Position numbers and translations under genes: made by a program
Source of the DNA: Roseobacter sp.
GTDB lineage: Bacteria; Pseudomonadota; Alphaproteobacteria; Rhodobacterales; Rhodobacteraceae
Assembly: GCA_002731875.1 (NCBI GenBank)
Contig: PCCY01000028.1
Span: forward strand, 62,001-126,000
Reading direction: 5' to 3'
Length of the DNA stretch: 64,000 bases
Notes under the pieces: generated by a model
What the model saw: the letters and a program-made list of their open reading frames with translations, nothing else
The model's database searches: none
Told to the model about the DNA's origin: nothing
Shown here: positions 1-8,183 of the stretch, in pieces
How the letters are laid out: the number at the start of each line of letters is the position of its first letter
Position numbering within the stretch: the first letter of the stretch is position 1

Positions 1-255
1 ACCAGCCTTGCATCTGAACACGCCCGTGAACAGATTTCTCCGATGGGGTCTTTGGTCCACGATTCACGGCGCAACTGTGACCAGGTGGCGGTCGTTTACA
101 ACAAGGGAGAGACCCCGCCCCACATCACCGTGACACAAATTTCGCGGTCAGTGCACACCGTCCACGCCGACGGCGTCGCAGTTGCCATCGTTGCGGGTGC
201 GTCGCGACCGACGCTGGAACCGGCTGACGTGCTTTTGATTGAACGTTCCGTCTGA
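1..255 (+). CDS. C-terminal end of an unidentified protein (5' end outside the window)
   Basis: Frame 1 is open from the first base to the TGA at 253-255, so this is the last 84 codons of a gene that starts upstream; the internal ATG at 43 is not a convincing start because the frame stays open before it and no ribosome binding site is visible. The tail reads as alternating short hydrophobic beta-type segments (VAVVY, ITVTQI, VAVAIVAG, DVLLIERSV). I do not recognise the family. It converges with the enoyl-CoA hydratase gene, with only 8 bases between the stops. Confidence 0.5.
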   Translation, partial: TSLASEHAREQISPMGSLVHDSRRNCDQVAVVYNKGETPPHITVTQISRSVHTVHADGVAVAIVAGASRPTLEPADVLLIERSV

Positions 256-263
256 CGAAACGT

Positions 264-1043
264 TTAACGCCCTTCGAAACGGGCGGGGCGCTTTTGCATA
301 AAGGCCATTACCCCTTCCTTGAAGTCTCGTGTCTGGCCGCTTTTTCCCTGCTCGCGGGCTTCCAGGGTCAGTTGATCCTCCAGGCTGTTGCCCCAGCTTG
401 CACGGATGGCGTGTTTGGTCGCGGCGTAAGCCGCTGTGGGGCCCATAGCAAGATGCATCGCGCGGTCGCGCCAATGGGTGGCAAAGGTATCGTCGGGCAC
501 AGCCTCCCAAATCATCCCCCATTCATCGGCTTTGCGGGCACTGATCTTGTCGGCGAACAGAGCCGCCCCCATTGCCTTTGCCGCGCCCATTTGCCGTGGC
601 AGCATATAGGTGCCTCCAGCATCGGGAATAAGCCCTATGCGGGCAAACGCCTGAAGAAAGTACGCTTTCTCGGAAGCGATAACGACGTCGGTGGCCAACG
701 CAAGATTCGCACCGGCACCGGCGGCCGCACCATTTACCGCAGCAATGGTCGGCACGGGGCAGTTGACAATGGCCCTCAGCATCGGGGCGTATTCATCCCG
801 AAGCGTCCGTTCGAGGTTCATCGCACCCGCCGAACCGCTGTCACCCAGATCCTGGCCTGAACAAAATGCCGACCCCGCCCCTGTAACCACGACGCAGCGC
901 GCCAGCTTTGCCCCTTGGGTAAAAGCATGTTCTATTTCCGCGCGCATCTGCGTGGTCAAGGCATTCATCTGTTCGGGGCGGTTCAAGGTAACAACCGCCA
1001 ATCCATCCGCGACATCAAAGATGAGAGTTTGGTAATCCATCAT
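264..1043 (-). CDS. Enoyl-CoA hydratase/isomerase family protein (PaaG-like)
   Basis: Crotonase-fold protein of 259 residues, the usual family size. The oxyanion-hole segments are visible as FCSGQDLGD near residue 60 and AAVNGAAAGAGANLA near residue 100. The later segment GLIPDAGGTYMLPR carries Asp where classical hydratases have Glu, which is typical of isomerases such as PaaG (ring-opening isomerase of phenylacetyl-CoA catabolism). No other paa or beta-oxidation gene is nearby, so the substrate is inferred only at class level. It is the last gene of the minus-strand ccm cluster, 70 bases after ccmH. Two adjacent ATGs (1043 and 1040) are possible starts. Confidence 0.85.
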   Translation of the reverse strand: MMDYQTLIFDVADGLAVVTLNRPEQMNALTTQMRAEIEHAFTQGAKLARCVVVTGAGSAFCSGQDLGDSGSAGAMNLERTLRDEYAPMLRAIVNCPVPTIAAVNGAAAGAGANLALATDVVIASEKAYFLQAFARIGLIPDAGGTYMLPRQMGAAKAMGAALFADKISARKADEWGMIWEAVPDDTFATHWRDRAMHLAMGPTAAYAATKHAIRASWGNSLEDQLTLEAREQGKSGQTRDFKEGVMAFMQKRPARFEGR

Positions 1044-1113
1044 GCAGGTCCGTTTCAGCTAGGTTTTGCCGTAGTCTAGACGAGCCGCTGGTCAGGGCCA
1101 GTGAAACCGCGCG

Positions 1114-1566
1114 TTACCCGTTCAGAATTTTATCCAAACGGGTTTGCTCTTCAGCGCTCAGAGGCGTTTGGTCTGGCGTTTTCGCATGAGCCCGTCCCCG
1201 CACATAGAGCAGGCTTGCACCCCCTGCCAGCAGCAGCATCAAAGGCCCTGCCCCCCACAGCAACCAGGTTGATCCGGTCGCTGGCGGACTCAGCAGCACA
1301 TATTCACCGTAACGGTCCACGATATATCCCACGGCTTGGGTATCGCTGTCGCCGGCCACCAGACGTTCGCGCAACAGGATGCGCAAATCACGCGCAAGGC
1401 TGGCGTTGCTCTCATCAATGCTTTCGTTGCGGCAAACAAGGCACCTGAGGCCCTTGGAGAGGTTTCGTGCGCGTTGTTCAAGCACCGGGTCAGACAGGAT
1501 TTCGTCAGGCTGTACCGCCCAAGCCGGCGTAACCAGCAACATCAACGCAAGTACCAGCCCCCTCAT
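1114..1566 (-). CDS. ccmH: Cytochrome c-type biogenesis protein CcmH
   Basis: Periplasmic, membrane-anchored thiol protein of the System I cytochrome c maturation pathway; it reduces the apocytochrome CXXCH cysteines before heme attachment. The start at 1566 gives 150 residues with a signal peptide (MRGLVLALMLLVTPAWA), the diagnostic LRCLVC motif with Cys42 and Cys45, and a C-terminal transmembrane helix (about 102-123). The start overlaps the ccmF stop as ATGA, indicating translational coupling. A longer reading upstream would lie inside ccmF and lose the signal peptide. This is the short CcmH without the TPR part (CcmI), which is not in the window. Confidence 0.95.
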   Translation of the reverse strand: MRGLVLALMLLVTPAWAVQPDEILSDPVLEQRARNLSKGLRCLVCRNESIDESNASLARDLRILLRERLVAGDSDTQAVGYIVDRYGEYVLLSPPATGSTWLLWGAGPLMLLLAGGASLLYVRGRAHAKTPDQTPLSAEEQTRLDKILNG

Positions 1567-3527
1567 TCTGCCGGCACCGCACGAGAGGGTTTCGCCGCCC
1601 CTGCGGCCACGCGATAGCGACGGTCGGTCAGGCTCATCAAACCGCCGAGCGCCATAAGCGCGCAACCGATCCATATCCAGTTCGTCAGTGGTTTGATGTA
1701 GGTGCGTACCACCCATCCACCAGCATCTTGTTCGTCGCCAATCACCACATAGACATCCCGCGCCAGATTATAATCGATCGCTGCCTCGGTCGTTGGCATC
1801 TGAGCCACCGGATAAAACCGTTTCTCCGGCCGCAGCTGAGAGATCTCTTTTCCATCCTCAAAAAGCGTGACACTGCCGATTGTGGTCATGTAATTGGGCC
1901 CCTGTTGACGGGTCACATCATCCAGCTGGATCGTATAGCGCCCCACGTCGTAGGATTCACCCAGTTTGACAGCGCGAATATCGTCGGTGTTCCACGCGGT
2001 GATCCCCGCGACACCTACCATGGTGATACCAAGCCCTGCGTGGGCCAGCATCTTACCCCAATCGGCGCGAGGCAGACGTGTCAGCCGACCAAGCCGATCT
2101 TTGCCCCGACCGGTGCGCCCCCAAAGATCCATAACCGCGCCCATGACGACCCAGCTTCCCAGAAACAGCCCCATCGGCCCAAGCAGGCTACGCCCGCTTT
2201 GAACGGCATAGGCCAATCCACCCAAAGCGATTGCCAGCACGAACACATAGCGGAGCGGCTTTAGGGACCGCGCGATCGACGCACGTTTCCACGGCATCGC
2301 CGACCCCACCGGCAGAAGCAGCCCCAAAAGCACCATGAAGGGCGTAAATGCCGCATTAAAGAACGGCGGGCCGACACTTAATTTGCGTTCAAAGAACATC
2401 TCGGCCAGCAGGGGCCACATCGTACCTGTGAACACCACGAAACAAGCCACGGCCAGCAGGACGTTATTCACCAATAGCGCTGATTCCCGACTGACCATGC
2501 TGAATACACCCTTTGCTTCGAGCACGCTTGCGCGAAAGGCGAACAACACCAATGCACCGCCGGTGAAAAACGTCAGGATCATCAAGATAAACACCCCCCG
2601 TTCGGGGTCATTGGCAAACGCGTGCACAGATGTCAGCAGCCCCGAGCGCACGATAAACGTTCCGATCAGCGAAAAGCCGAAGGCAAGGATCGCCAACAGG
2701 ATTGTCCAGCTTTTCAGGCTTTCGCGTTTTTCAACAACGATAGCCGAATGAAGCAGCGCAGCGGCAAGCAGCCAAGGCATGAACGACGCATTTTCAACAG
2801 GGTCCCAGAACCAGAAACCACCCCACCCCAGTTCATAGTAGGCCCACCATGAGCCGAGCGAGATACCAATCGTAAGGAATATCCAGGCTGCCAGCGTCCA
2901 TGGGCGCACCCAGCGACCCCATGCGGCGTCGACACGGCCTTCTATCAAGGCGGCAACCGCAAAGCTGAACGTCATCGACAGACCGACATAGCCCAAGTAC
3001 AAAAATGGCGGATGAAAAGCCAGCCCCGGGTCTTGCAGAAGCGGGTTCAGGTCCTGACCGTCAAACGGCGGCGTGGCCAGACGCAAAAACGGGTTCGAGG
3101 TGAACAAAATGAAGGCATAGAATGCCACGCCTATCGTCGCTTGTACCGCTAACACGCGGGCTCGTAATGTTTCGGGCAGATTGCCCCCAAACCACGCCGC
3201 CATCGCACCGAAAAGCGACACGATCAGCACCCACAGCAACATCGAGCCTTCATGATTACCCCAGGTTCCGCTGATCTTGTACAGCATCGGCTTGAGCGAG
3301 TGGCTATTGAGAACCACGACGCGCAGCGAGAAATCAGAGGTCACGAAGGCCCACATCAACGCGCCAAAGGCCAAAGCGGTCAAGACAAACTGTGCCCCTG
3401 CCGCTGGTTCGGCGACGGCCATCCAGCCCGGCCAACGTTTATAGGCACCGATCATGGGCACGACCATTTGAATAATGGCTACACCGAAGGCGAGGATGAG
3501 GGCGAAGTGTCCGAGCTCTGTAATCAT
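1563..3527 (-). CDS. ccmF: Heme lyase subunit CcmF
   Basis: Polytopic inner-membrane protein (654 residues, normal length) that takes heme from holo-CcmE and, with CcmH/CcmI, attaches it to apocytochrome c. The heme-handling WWD signature is present as WGGFWFWDPVENASFMPWL around residues 230-250, inside a run of about 14-15 hydrophobic segments; the large periplasmic loop near the C terminus (residues 510-610) precedes the last helix. It overlaps ccmH by 4 bases. It is separated from ccmE by the endolysin/holin pair, which interrupts what is usually a compact ccm run. Confidence 0.97.
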   Translation of the reverse strand: MITELGHFALILAFGVAIIQMVVPMIGAYKRWPGWMAVAEPAAGAQFVLTALAFGALMWAFVTSDFSLRVVVLNSHSLKPMLYKISGTWGNHEGSMLLWVLIVSLFGAMAAWFGGNLPETLRARVLAVQATIGVAFYAFILFTSNPFLRLATPPFDGQDLNPLLQDPGLAFHPPFLYLGYVGLSMTFSFAVAALIEGRVDAAWGRWVRPWTLAAWIFLTIGISLGSWWAYYELGWGGFWFWDPVENASFMPWLLAAALLHSAIVVEKRESLKSWTILLAILAFGFSLIGTFIVRSGLLTSVHAFANDPERGVFILMILTFFTGGALVLFAFRASVLEAKGVFSMVSRESALLVNNVLLAVACFVVFTGTMWPLLAEMFFERKLSVGPPFFNAAFTPFMVLLGLLLPVGSAMPWKRASIARSLKPLRYVFVLAIALGGLAYAVQSGRSLLGPMGLFLGSWVVMGAVMDLWGRTGRGKDRLGRLTRLPRADWGKMLAHAGLGITMVGVAGITAWNTDDIRAVKLGESYDVGRYTIQLDDVTRQQGPNYMTTIGSVTLFEDGKEISQLRPEKRFYPVAQMPTTEAAIDYNLARDVYVVIGDEQDAGGWVVRTYIKPLTNWIWIGCALMALGGLMSLTDRRYRVAAGAAKPSRAVPAE

Positions 3528-3632
3528 GGCGCGATCATAGGTGGCGTTTGAAAACTTTCCATGCCCTTTTACACATTAATCACGTTCTTGTGCGTAACAA
3601 AGCGTCGCAGGTCTGCTGCCGTGCCACCTGCG

Positions 3633-4208
3633 TCAGAGGGCGGCTTTGCGCCAGTCCTCGAGCGCCGGGTTCGCAGACGGTTGGCCCGCTGACGGGCGCA
3701 GCGGCGCGTCATGTTCGATATCAGCACTGTCCTGAACATCAAGGCGCATAGCTTGAATGCTCTGGATCGTTTGTGCGACCTGCGGGGCATTCGCAATTGT
3801 GCGGGCAATAGAGCGTTGGAATTCTTGTGTTTTTATCTGGTGGCGCGCTCCGAAATAAAACGAAACCACCACCCCTAACAGCCACCAAAGCGGTTCGGGA
3901 ACAAGCGATACTCCCTGCATCCGGGATGCAAACCAGATCGGGTCTATCATTGCTGCAACGAACATTCCCAGCGTGCCAAGCGCCAAGGCAGGGCGCGGCA
4001 AGCGGTTCAACCCGTCCATGAAGCGGTCAAATCGACCTCTGGATGCTGTCCCGTATTCCGAGGCGTATTGAGTCATTGCCTGATTCTGCGCAGAGGCCGC
4101 GCGTTGCGCGCCCGCTTCGGTGTTCTCGCGGAAAACTTCAACCGTGTCGCGCACGATGTTTCCGCCGCCACCAAACACCAGCCCCAAGATTTTTTCAATC
4201 ATCCCCAT
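3633..4208 (-). CDS. GTA/phage-type holin (GTA_holin_3TM-like)
   Basis: Protein of 191 residues with an amphipathic start, a charged Ala/Gln-rich segment, two clear membrane helices (about 77-93 and 107-123: ALALGTLGMFVAAMIDPIW and LWWLLGVVVSFYF) and a soluble C-terminal tail. It resembles holins that partner N-acetylmuramidases in Rhodobacteraceae, including the lysis holin of the Rhodobacter capsulatus gene transfer agent. It would open the inner membrane so the endolysin reaches the wall. Its start lies 10 bases inside the endolysin gene, so the two are translationally coupled. There is no phage head or tail gene nearby. Confidence 0.8.
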   Translation of the reverse strand: MGMIEKILGLVFGGGGNIVRDTVEVFRENTEAGAQRAASAQNQAMTQYASEYGTASRGRFDRFMDGLNRLPRPALALGTLGMFVAAMIDPIWFASRMQGVSLVPEPLWWLLGVVVSFYFGARHQIKTQEFQRSIARTIANAPQVAQTIQSIQAMRLDVQDSADIEHDAPLRPSAGQPSANPALEDWRKAAL

Positions 4209-4810
4209 GCTGCGATCCTCTTTTGAAATTCTACTTGGCTTAGATGGTATTTCGGTGTGATGAATTCTTCTGCTCGTCTGATCCAGCCGCCCTTTTTGCC
4301 GCTTCTGGTCCGGGCATATTTTCGGCTGGGCGGGCGTCCGTCGGCGAGATTGAAATAATAATTCCGCCTGGCGATGCCGTACGCATCCACCATCTGTGCA
4401 GGTGCTTTTTCGTAAGCGGTAACCGCCGCCGCTAGTGACTTCGGCCCCAGCACCCCGTCGACGGCCAGCTCAAACCCCATCTGACCTAATAATCGCTGCA
4501 GGATCTTTACCGCGTTCGATCCAGCATTCACATACATATCGAAAACGCTGGGTTGCAACGCCAAGGGCAAACCAGAGATCGAAGGTCGATCGAAATAATG
4601 TTCGATAAAAATCTCGATGGCTTGATCGCGTGTGACGCTCTGAACGTCACGCAAATCGACCTTGCCATCTTTATTCAGGTCCAGCCCTAGTCGGCGCAAC
4701 GTGTGAATGGTGACGCCAAAGTTCGTTGCTCCTCCGGGATCATCAGGGTCATTTACAAAGCCCCCCTCGCGGGCGACGATTGATTTAGCAATATCTTGGA
4801 CGGTCTGCAT
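4199..4810 (-). CDS. Holin-associated N-acetylmuramidase (GTA-type endolysin)
   Basis: Peptidoglycan-cleaving endolysin of 203 residues. The N-terminal glycoside hydrolase 108 motif is clear (EGGFVNDPDDPGGATNFGVT, catalytic Glu at residue 15), followed by a C-terminal peptidoglycan-binding domain of the PG_binding_3 type (DGVLGPKSLAA, about residues 118-200). There is no signal peptide, so release depends on the holin encoded directly downstream. This pair corresponds to the unlinked lysis genes that release gene transfer agent particles in R. capsulatus. It has its own upstream gap of 78 bases holding a CtrA-type site (4857-4865) and an AAGGGG ribosome binding site. Confidence 0.87.
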   Translation of the reverse strand: MQTVQDIAKSIVAREGGFVNDPDDPGGATNFGVTIHTLRRLGLDLNKDGKVDLRDVQSVTRDQAIEIFIEHYFDRPSISGLPLALQPSVFDMYVNAGSNAVKILQRLLGQMGFELAVDGVLGPKSLAAAVTAYEKAPAQMVDAYGIARRNYYFNLADGRPPSRKYARTRSGKKGGWIRRAEEFITPKYHLSQVEFQKRIAAWG

Positions 4811-4856
4811 ATCAAGGCCCCTTACGCTGTTATCTGGCGTAGAACTTGGGGCCTAT

Positions 4857-4865
4857 ATGGTTAAC
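4857..4865 (-). promoter_or_regulatory. CtrA half-site (GTTAACCAT) before the endolysin gene
   Basis: On the minus strand the 9-mer GTTAACCAT lies 47 bases before the endolysin start, in the only sizeable gap of the ccm/argC run. TTAACCAT is the well-known half-site for the response regulator CtrA in alphaproteobacteria, and CtrA is required for GTA-mediated lysis in R. capsulatus. The match is seen; the regulatory role is inferred. Confidence 0.5.
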
Positions 4866-4888
4866 ACAAACCGATCGGTGCGGTCGCA

Positions 4889-5332
4889 TCACCCCTCGGG
4901 GGCGACATACACACCTTGCGCCTTCAGCGCGTCCACGACCTCTTTTGGCATATAGGTTTCGTCGTGTTTAGCAAGTATTTCAGTGGCTTCAAAGGTACCG
5001 TTGATGTAACGCCCCGTGCCGATCATGCCTTGTTTTTCTTCAAACAGATCCGGAAGAACGCCGGTATAGACCACCGGTACGACGGCACCCCCATCGGTTA
5101 CGGAAAACCGTATCGTCTTGCCGTCGCTGCGCACCAGCGACCCCTCTTCGACCAACCCGCCAATGCGAAATACCTCGCCGGGCCCCGGAGGCTCTGCGAT
5201 CACCTGGCTAGGCGCGCGGAAGAAATTGATGCCGTCGCGCATGGCATATCCGATCAGTGCCGTAGACAGCACCAACGCTACGACGGCTACACCGATAATC
5301 TGGATGCGACGCTGCTTTTTAAGACTTTTCAT
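4889..5332 (-). CDS. ccmE: Cytochrome c maturation heme chaperone CcmE
   Basis: Membrane-anchored periplasmic heme chaperone, 147 residues. It has an N-terminal basic segment and one transmembrane helix (about 10-31), an OB-fold beta domain, and the covalent heme-binding motif HDETYMP with His123 and Tyr127. It hands heme to CcmF. It follows argC by only 6 bases and so is probably co-transcribed with it. The length is normal for alphaproteobacteria. Confidence 0.97.
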   Translation of the reverse strand: MKSLKKQRRIQIIGVAVVALVLSTALIGYAMRDGINFFRAPSQVIAEPPGPGEVFRIGGLVEEGSLVRSDGKTIRFSVTDGGAVVPVVYTGVLPDLFEEKQGMIGTGRYINGTFEATEILAKHDETYMPKEVVDALKAQGVYVAPEG

Positions 5333-5338
5333 GCAACC

Positions 5339-6367
5339 TCAAGGGAAAAGCGGAGCCATCATCAGCCCCTCGGTTTCGTCGAGACCTAACATCAGATTAG
5401 CATTTTGCAACGCCTGCCCGCTAGACCCTTTTGTCAAATTGTCCAATGCGGCGACTACAATGGTCCGGCCCTCGATACGGTCGGCCACAACGCCGATGTG
5501 GCAGAAATTGGACCCGCGAATATGGCGCGTACTGGGGGTTTCGCCCAAAGGTAGCAACTCGATGAACGGCTCAGCCTCATATGCGGTCTGGAAGGTGTCA
5601 TGGATAATCTGTGCATCGCCTTTGACATACACGGTCGCCAGGATACCACGGTTCGCCGGAATAAGGTGTGGCGTGAACTGCACTTTCACGGGCCGCCCGG
5701 CAATTGCCGAAAATTCTTGATCGAATTCACCAAGATGCCGGTGCGTTCCGCCGACCGAATAAGGATGATAGCCTTCGGACAATTCGGCATGCAGCAGATT
5801 TTCTTTCAGCGACCGCCCCGCACCGGAAACAGCGCATTTGAGATCCAGGATGATGTCATCAAGGTCAATCACCGCCTTTTCGATCAAGGGACGCAGCGCA
5901 AACTGACCTGTGGCTGCATTACATCCCGTTCCCGCCACCAGACGCGCCTGCTTGATCTCGGACCGATAGAATTCTGTCAGCCCGTATACCGCTTCTTTTT
6001 GCTGTTCGACGGCGGCATGTTTGTTGCCATACCACTTTGTATAGGCCTCGGGGTCACGCAGCCGAAAATCCGCAGACAGATCGACGATCTTCAAATCTTT
6101 TGGCAAGCCGGCAATGACCTCTTGGCTTGTTTTGTGCGGTAACGCGCAAAAGCACAGGTCGATGTCGGCAAAGTCGATCTCTTCGATTGTGACAAGGGCG
6201 GGCAAATCCAGATGACGCAAATGCGGAAACACGTCGGCCATCTGTTGGCCGGCCTTTGAATTGGCGGCCAAAGCCTTGATCTGCATGTTGGGATGGTTCG
6301 CGATCAACCGGATCAACTCCGCCCCTGTGTATCCAGAGGCACCAAGTATGGCGATGTTATGTGTCAT
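5339..6367 (-). CDS. argC: N-acetyl-gamma-glutamyl-phosphate reductase
   Basis: Catalyses the NADPH-dependent reduction of N-acetylglutamyl phosphate in arginine synthesis (cytoplasm). The 342-residue protein has the Rossmann motif [10 protein letters not shown] at residues 9-18 and the catalytic cysteine in [11 protein letters not shown] (Cys149). The [11 protein letters not shown] segment near residue 205 fits the family. It lies between murI and ccmE on the minus strand; arginine genes are otherwise absent here. Confidence 0.96.
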   Translation of the reverse strand: MTHNIAILGASGYTGAELIRLIANHPNMQIKALAANSKAGQQMADVFPHLRHLDLPALVTIEEIDFADIDLCFCALPHKTSQEVIAGLPKDLKIVDLSADFRLRDPEAYTKWYGNKHAAVEQQKEAVYGLTEFYRSEIKQARLVAGTGCNAATGQFALRPLIEKAVIDLDDIILDLKCAVSGAGRSLKENLLHAELSEGYHPYSVGGTHRHLGEFDQEFSAIAGRPVKVQFTPHLIPANRGILATVYVKGDAQIIHDTFQTAYEAEPFIELLPLGETPSTRHIRGSNFCHIGVVADRIEGRTIVVAALDNLTKGSSGQALQNANLMLGLDETEGLMMAPLFP

Positions 6368-6400
6368 GTCGGGTTCCGTTCGGAATAACTGGTGTAAAGA

Positions 6401-7210
6401 TTAGGCGGCCTGAAAGGTAAGCGGTCGTCGCAAGAATTGTGTGGCGCGGCTACTGACCTTCTTGGGATCGCCAGTCGTCAGAAATGCAGCCTCTCCGCCG
6501 CCCAACATCTTGGGATGCCGTTGCAAATAATCGCTCAGACTATGGGCGACCAAGTTGGCTTGGCTGAACACCTTCACATCTGCCCCAAGCGCATCCTGGA
6601 AGGTTTCCTGCATCAGCGGATAGTGTGTGCAGCCCAGAATCGCGGCTTCCGGGTGCGGCATCTTGCGTTTTAGCGCGTCCACATGGCTGCGCACCAACGC
6701 TTCCGCGAGGATAAAGTCCCCGTCCTCGATGGCGTCGACGACACCGCCACAGGCCTGCGCTTCGACATCCACACCGATCGCCCGAAACGCCAATTCGCGT
6801 TGAAAAGCGCGGCTGGCCACTGTCGCCGGGGTCGCGAACAAAGCCACGTGCTTGAGGTCGACCTCTCGGGGGGGTGAATTGTCGCCCCACTGCCGTTCAG
6901 TCATGGCTTCGATCAATGGCACGAACACACCCAGAACGCGCTTGTCAGAGGGTACCCAGTTTTCCTGCATCCGGCGCAATGCTGCCGCCGATGCGGTATT
7001 GCACGCCAGAATCACCAGATCGCACCCGGCATCGAACAACCGCTGCGTCGCGGCGACGGTCAGGTTATAGATGTCGTCCGCGTTTCGCACACCATAAGGC
7101 GCATGTGCGCTGTCAGCCAGATACACGAAATCGACCTCGGGCAACTGCGTCTGTACAGCATCCCATACGGTCAGCCCACCTAGTCCTGAATCAAAAATAC
7201 CAACTGCCAT
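6401..7210 (-). CDS. murI: Glutamate racemase
   Basis: Supplies D-glutamate for peptidoglycan. The 269-residue protein has the N-terminal motif [11 protein letters not shown], the two catalytic cysteines in ACNTASA (Cys70) and GCTHYP (Cys194), and the substrate loop [11 protein letters not shown] near residue 30. The gaps of 33 bases to argC and 35 bases to the upstream acyltransferase gene suggest one transcript. Confidence 0.95.
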   Translation of the reverse strand: MAVGIFDSGLGGLTVWDAVQTQLPEVDFVYLADSAHAPYGVRNADDIYNLTVAATQRLFDAGCDLVILACNTASAAALRRMQENWVPSDKRVLGVFVPLIEAMTERQWGDNSPPREVDLKHVALFATPATVASRAFQRELAFRAIGVDVEAQACGGVVDAIEDGDFILAEALVRSHVDALKRKMPHPEAAILGCTHYPLMQETFQDALGADVKVFSQANLVAHSLSDYLQRHPKMLGGGEAAFLTTGDPKKVSSRATQFLRRPLTFQAA

Positions 7211-7245
7211 GTCACCTTGCCGTCACCTGTCGGCATGATGCCGAG

Positions 7246-8124
7246 CTAGAACTCCAACCCCAAACCGAATGATTTTGTGGGCCTTGGTGACAACTCATAC
7301 GTGGCTTTGCGTAGGAAATCCATCATCGCTTTTGGCTCTTTTATCAGCGGGTTCAGCACATTCCTGCCGATCGGTTCGCCAATGACGACACGCACAGGCT
7401 TGTCGACCCGTTTTCTGAACTGCTGGACGAGTAGACCCATGCGCAACGTATGGTTAAGGTGGCTGGCGATCTGGAACAACCGGCTCGTATGTCCGTCAAA
7501 ATAGACCGGAATGACCACTGCTTGTGATCTAGCGATCATCCTTGCGGTAAAGCCATGCCAACTCGGGTCCATCGGTTCGGAAAACGGGCGGGCCGCCGTG
7601 CTTACCGTGCCACCGGGAAATACGCCGATTGCACAGCCCTGCGCAAGATAATCCAGCGCCGTCCTGCGGGTATCCAGGTTCATCGCCAGCGCCGGCTTGT
7701 CGCCATCAAAACTGATCGGCAACAACTTGTCACTCAGCTCCGGCACCTTGTTGAAAACGGAATGGGCCATAATTTTGAAATTATCGCGTCTGTGCGACAA
7801 AATCCGACCCATCATCAAACCGTCCAGAATACCGTATGGATGGTTTGCTATCATGATAACAGGGCCCCTGCGTGGTATGTGGGTCAGACTTCCGGCGTCA
7901 ACCTGCAATGACAAACCATAGCGGCGCGCCATCACTTCGAAAAAGCCCTGCCCCTGTGCCACCTCGGCTTCATAGCCGACCGCCCTTTTTATCAGCTTTT
8001 GACGGCCCGTACTATTTTCCATCAACCGGATAATCGACCTGCCATACCGGGACTTTGAAGTATCGGCATAGCTTAGGTCCCGCGCGGTTTGGCAACCTGA
8101 ATACGACAAAGCAGTCTCCTTCAT
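7246..8124 (-). CDS. Lysophospholipid acyltransferase family protein
   Basis: PlsC-type membrane-associated acyltransferase of 292 residues. The N-terminal catalytic block is NHPYGILDG (residues about 94-102) and a second acyl-acceptor block is FPGGTVST near residue 170. The first block has five residues between His and Asp, as seen in the hemolysin/OlsA-like branch rather than in classic PlsC (NHxxxxD). It may acylate lysophosphatidic acid or lyso-ornithine lipid; the sequence alone does not decide. No transmembrane helix stands out, so attachment is probably peripheral. Confidence 0.8.
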   Translation of the reverse strand: MKETALSYSGCQTARDLSYADTSKSRYGRSIIRLMENSTGRQKLIKRAVGYEAEVAQGQGFFEVMARRYGLSLQVDAGSLTHIPRRGPVIMIANHPYGILDGLMMGRILSHRRDNFKIMAHSVFNKVPELSDKLLPISFDGDKPALAMNLDTRRTALDYLAQGCAIGVFPGGTVSTAARPFSEPMDPSWHGFTARMIARSQAVVIPVYFDGHTSRLFQIASHLNHTLRMGLLVQQFRKRVDKPVRVVIGEPIGRNVLNPLIKEPKAMMDFLRKATYELSPRPTKSFGLGLEF

Positions 8125-8183
8125 GGGCGGCTGTTCACCACACGCCTTACCGTACTTTCATGAAACAGGCGTGACATATCCCA

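Noticed and set aside
1567..1716. Longer N terminus for CcmH
   Set aside because: The extra 50 codons lie within ccmF and would place the signal peptide in the middle of the protein; the ATGA overlap start is standard.
3633..4810. Prophage
   Set aside because: Only a lysis pair is present; no integrase, capsid, tail or attachment repeats were seen within the surrounding genes.
7450..7457. ATGGTTAA (CtrA-like half-site)
   Set aside because: Internal to the acyltransferase coding sequence with no promoter context.
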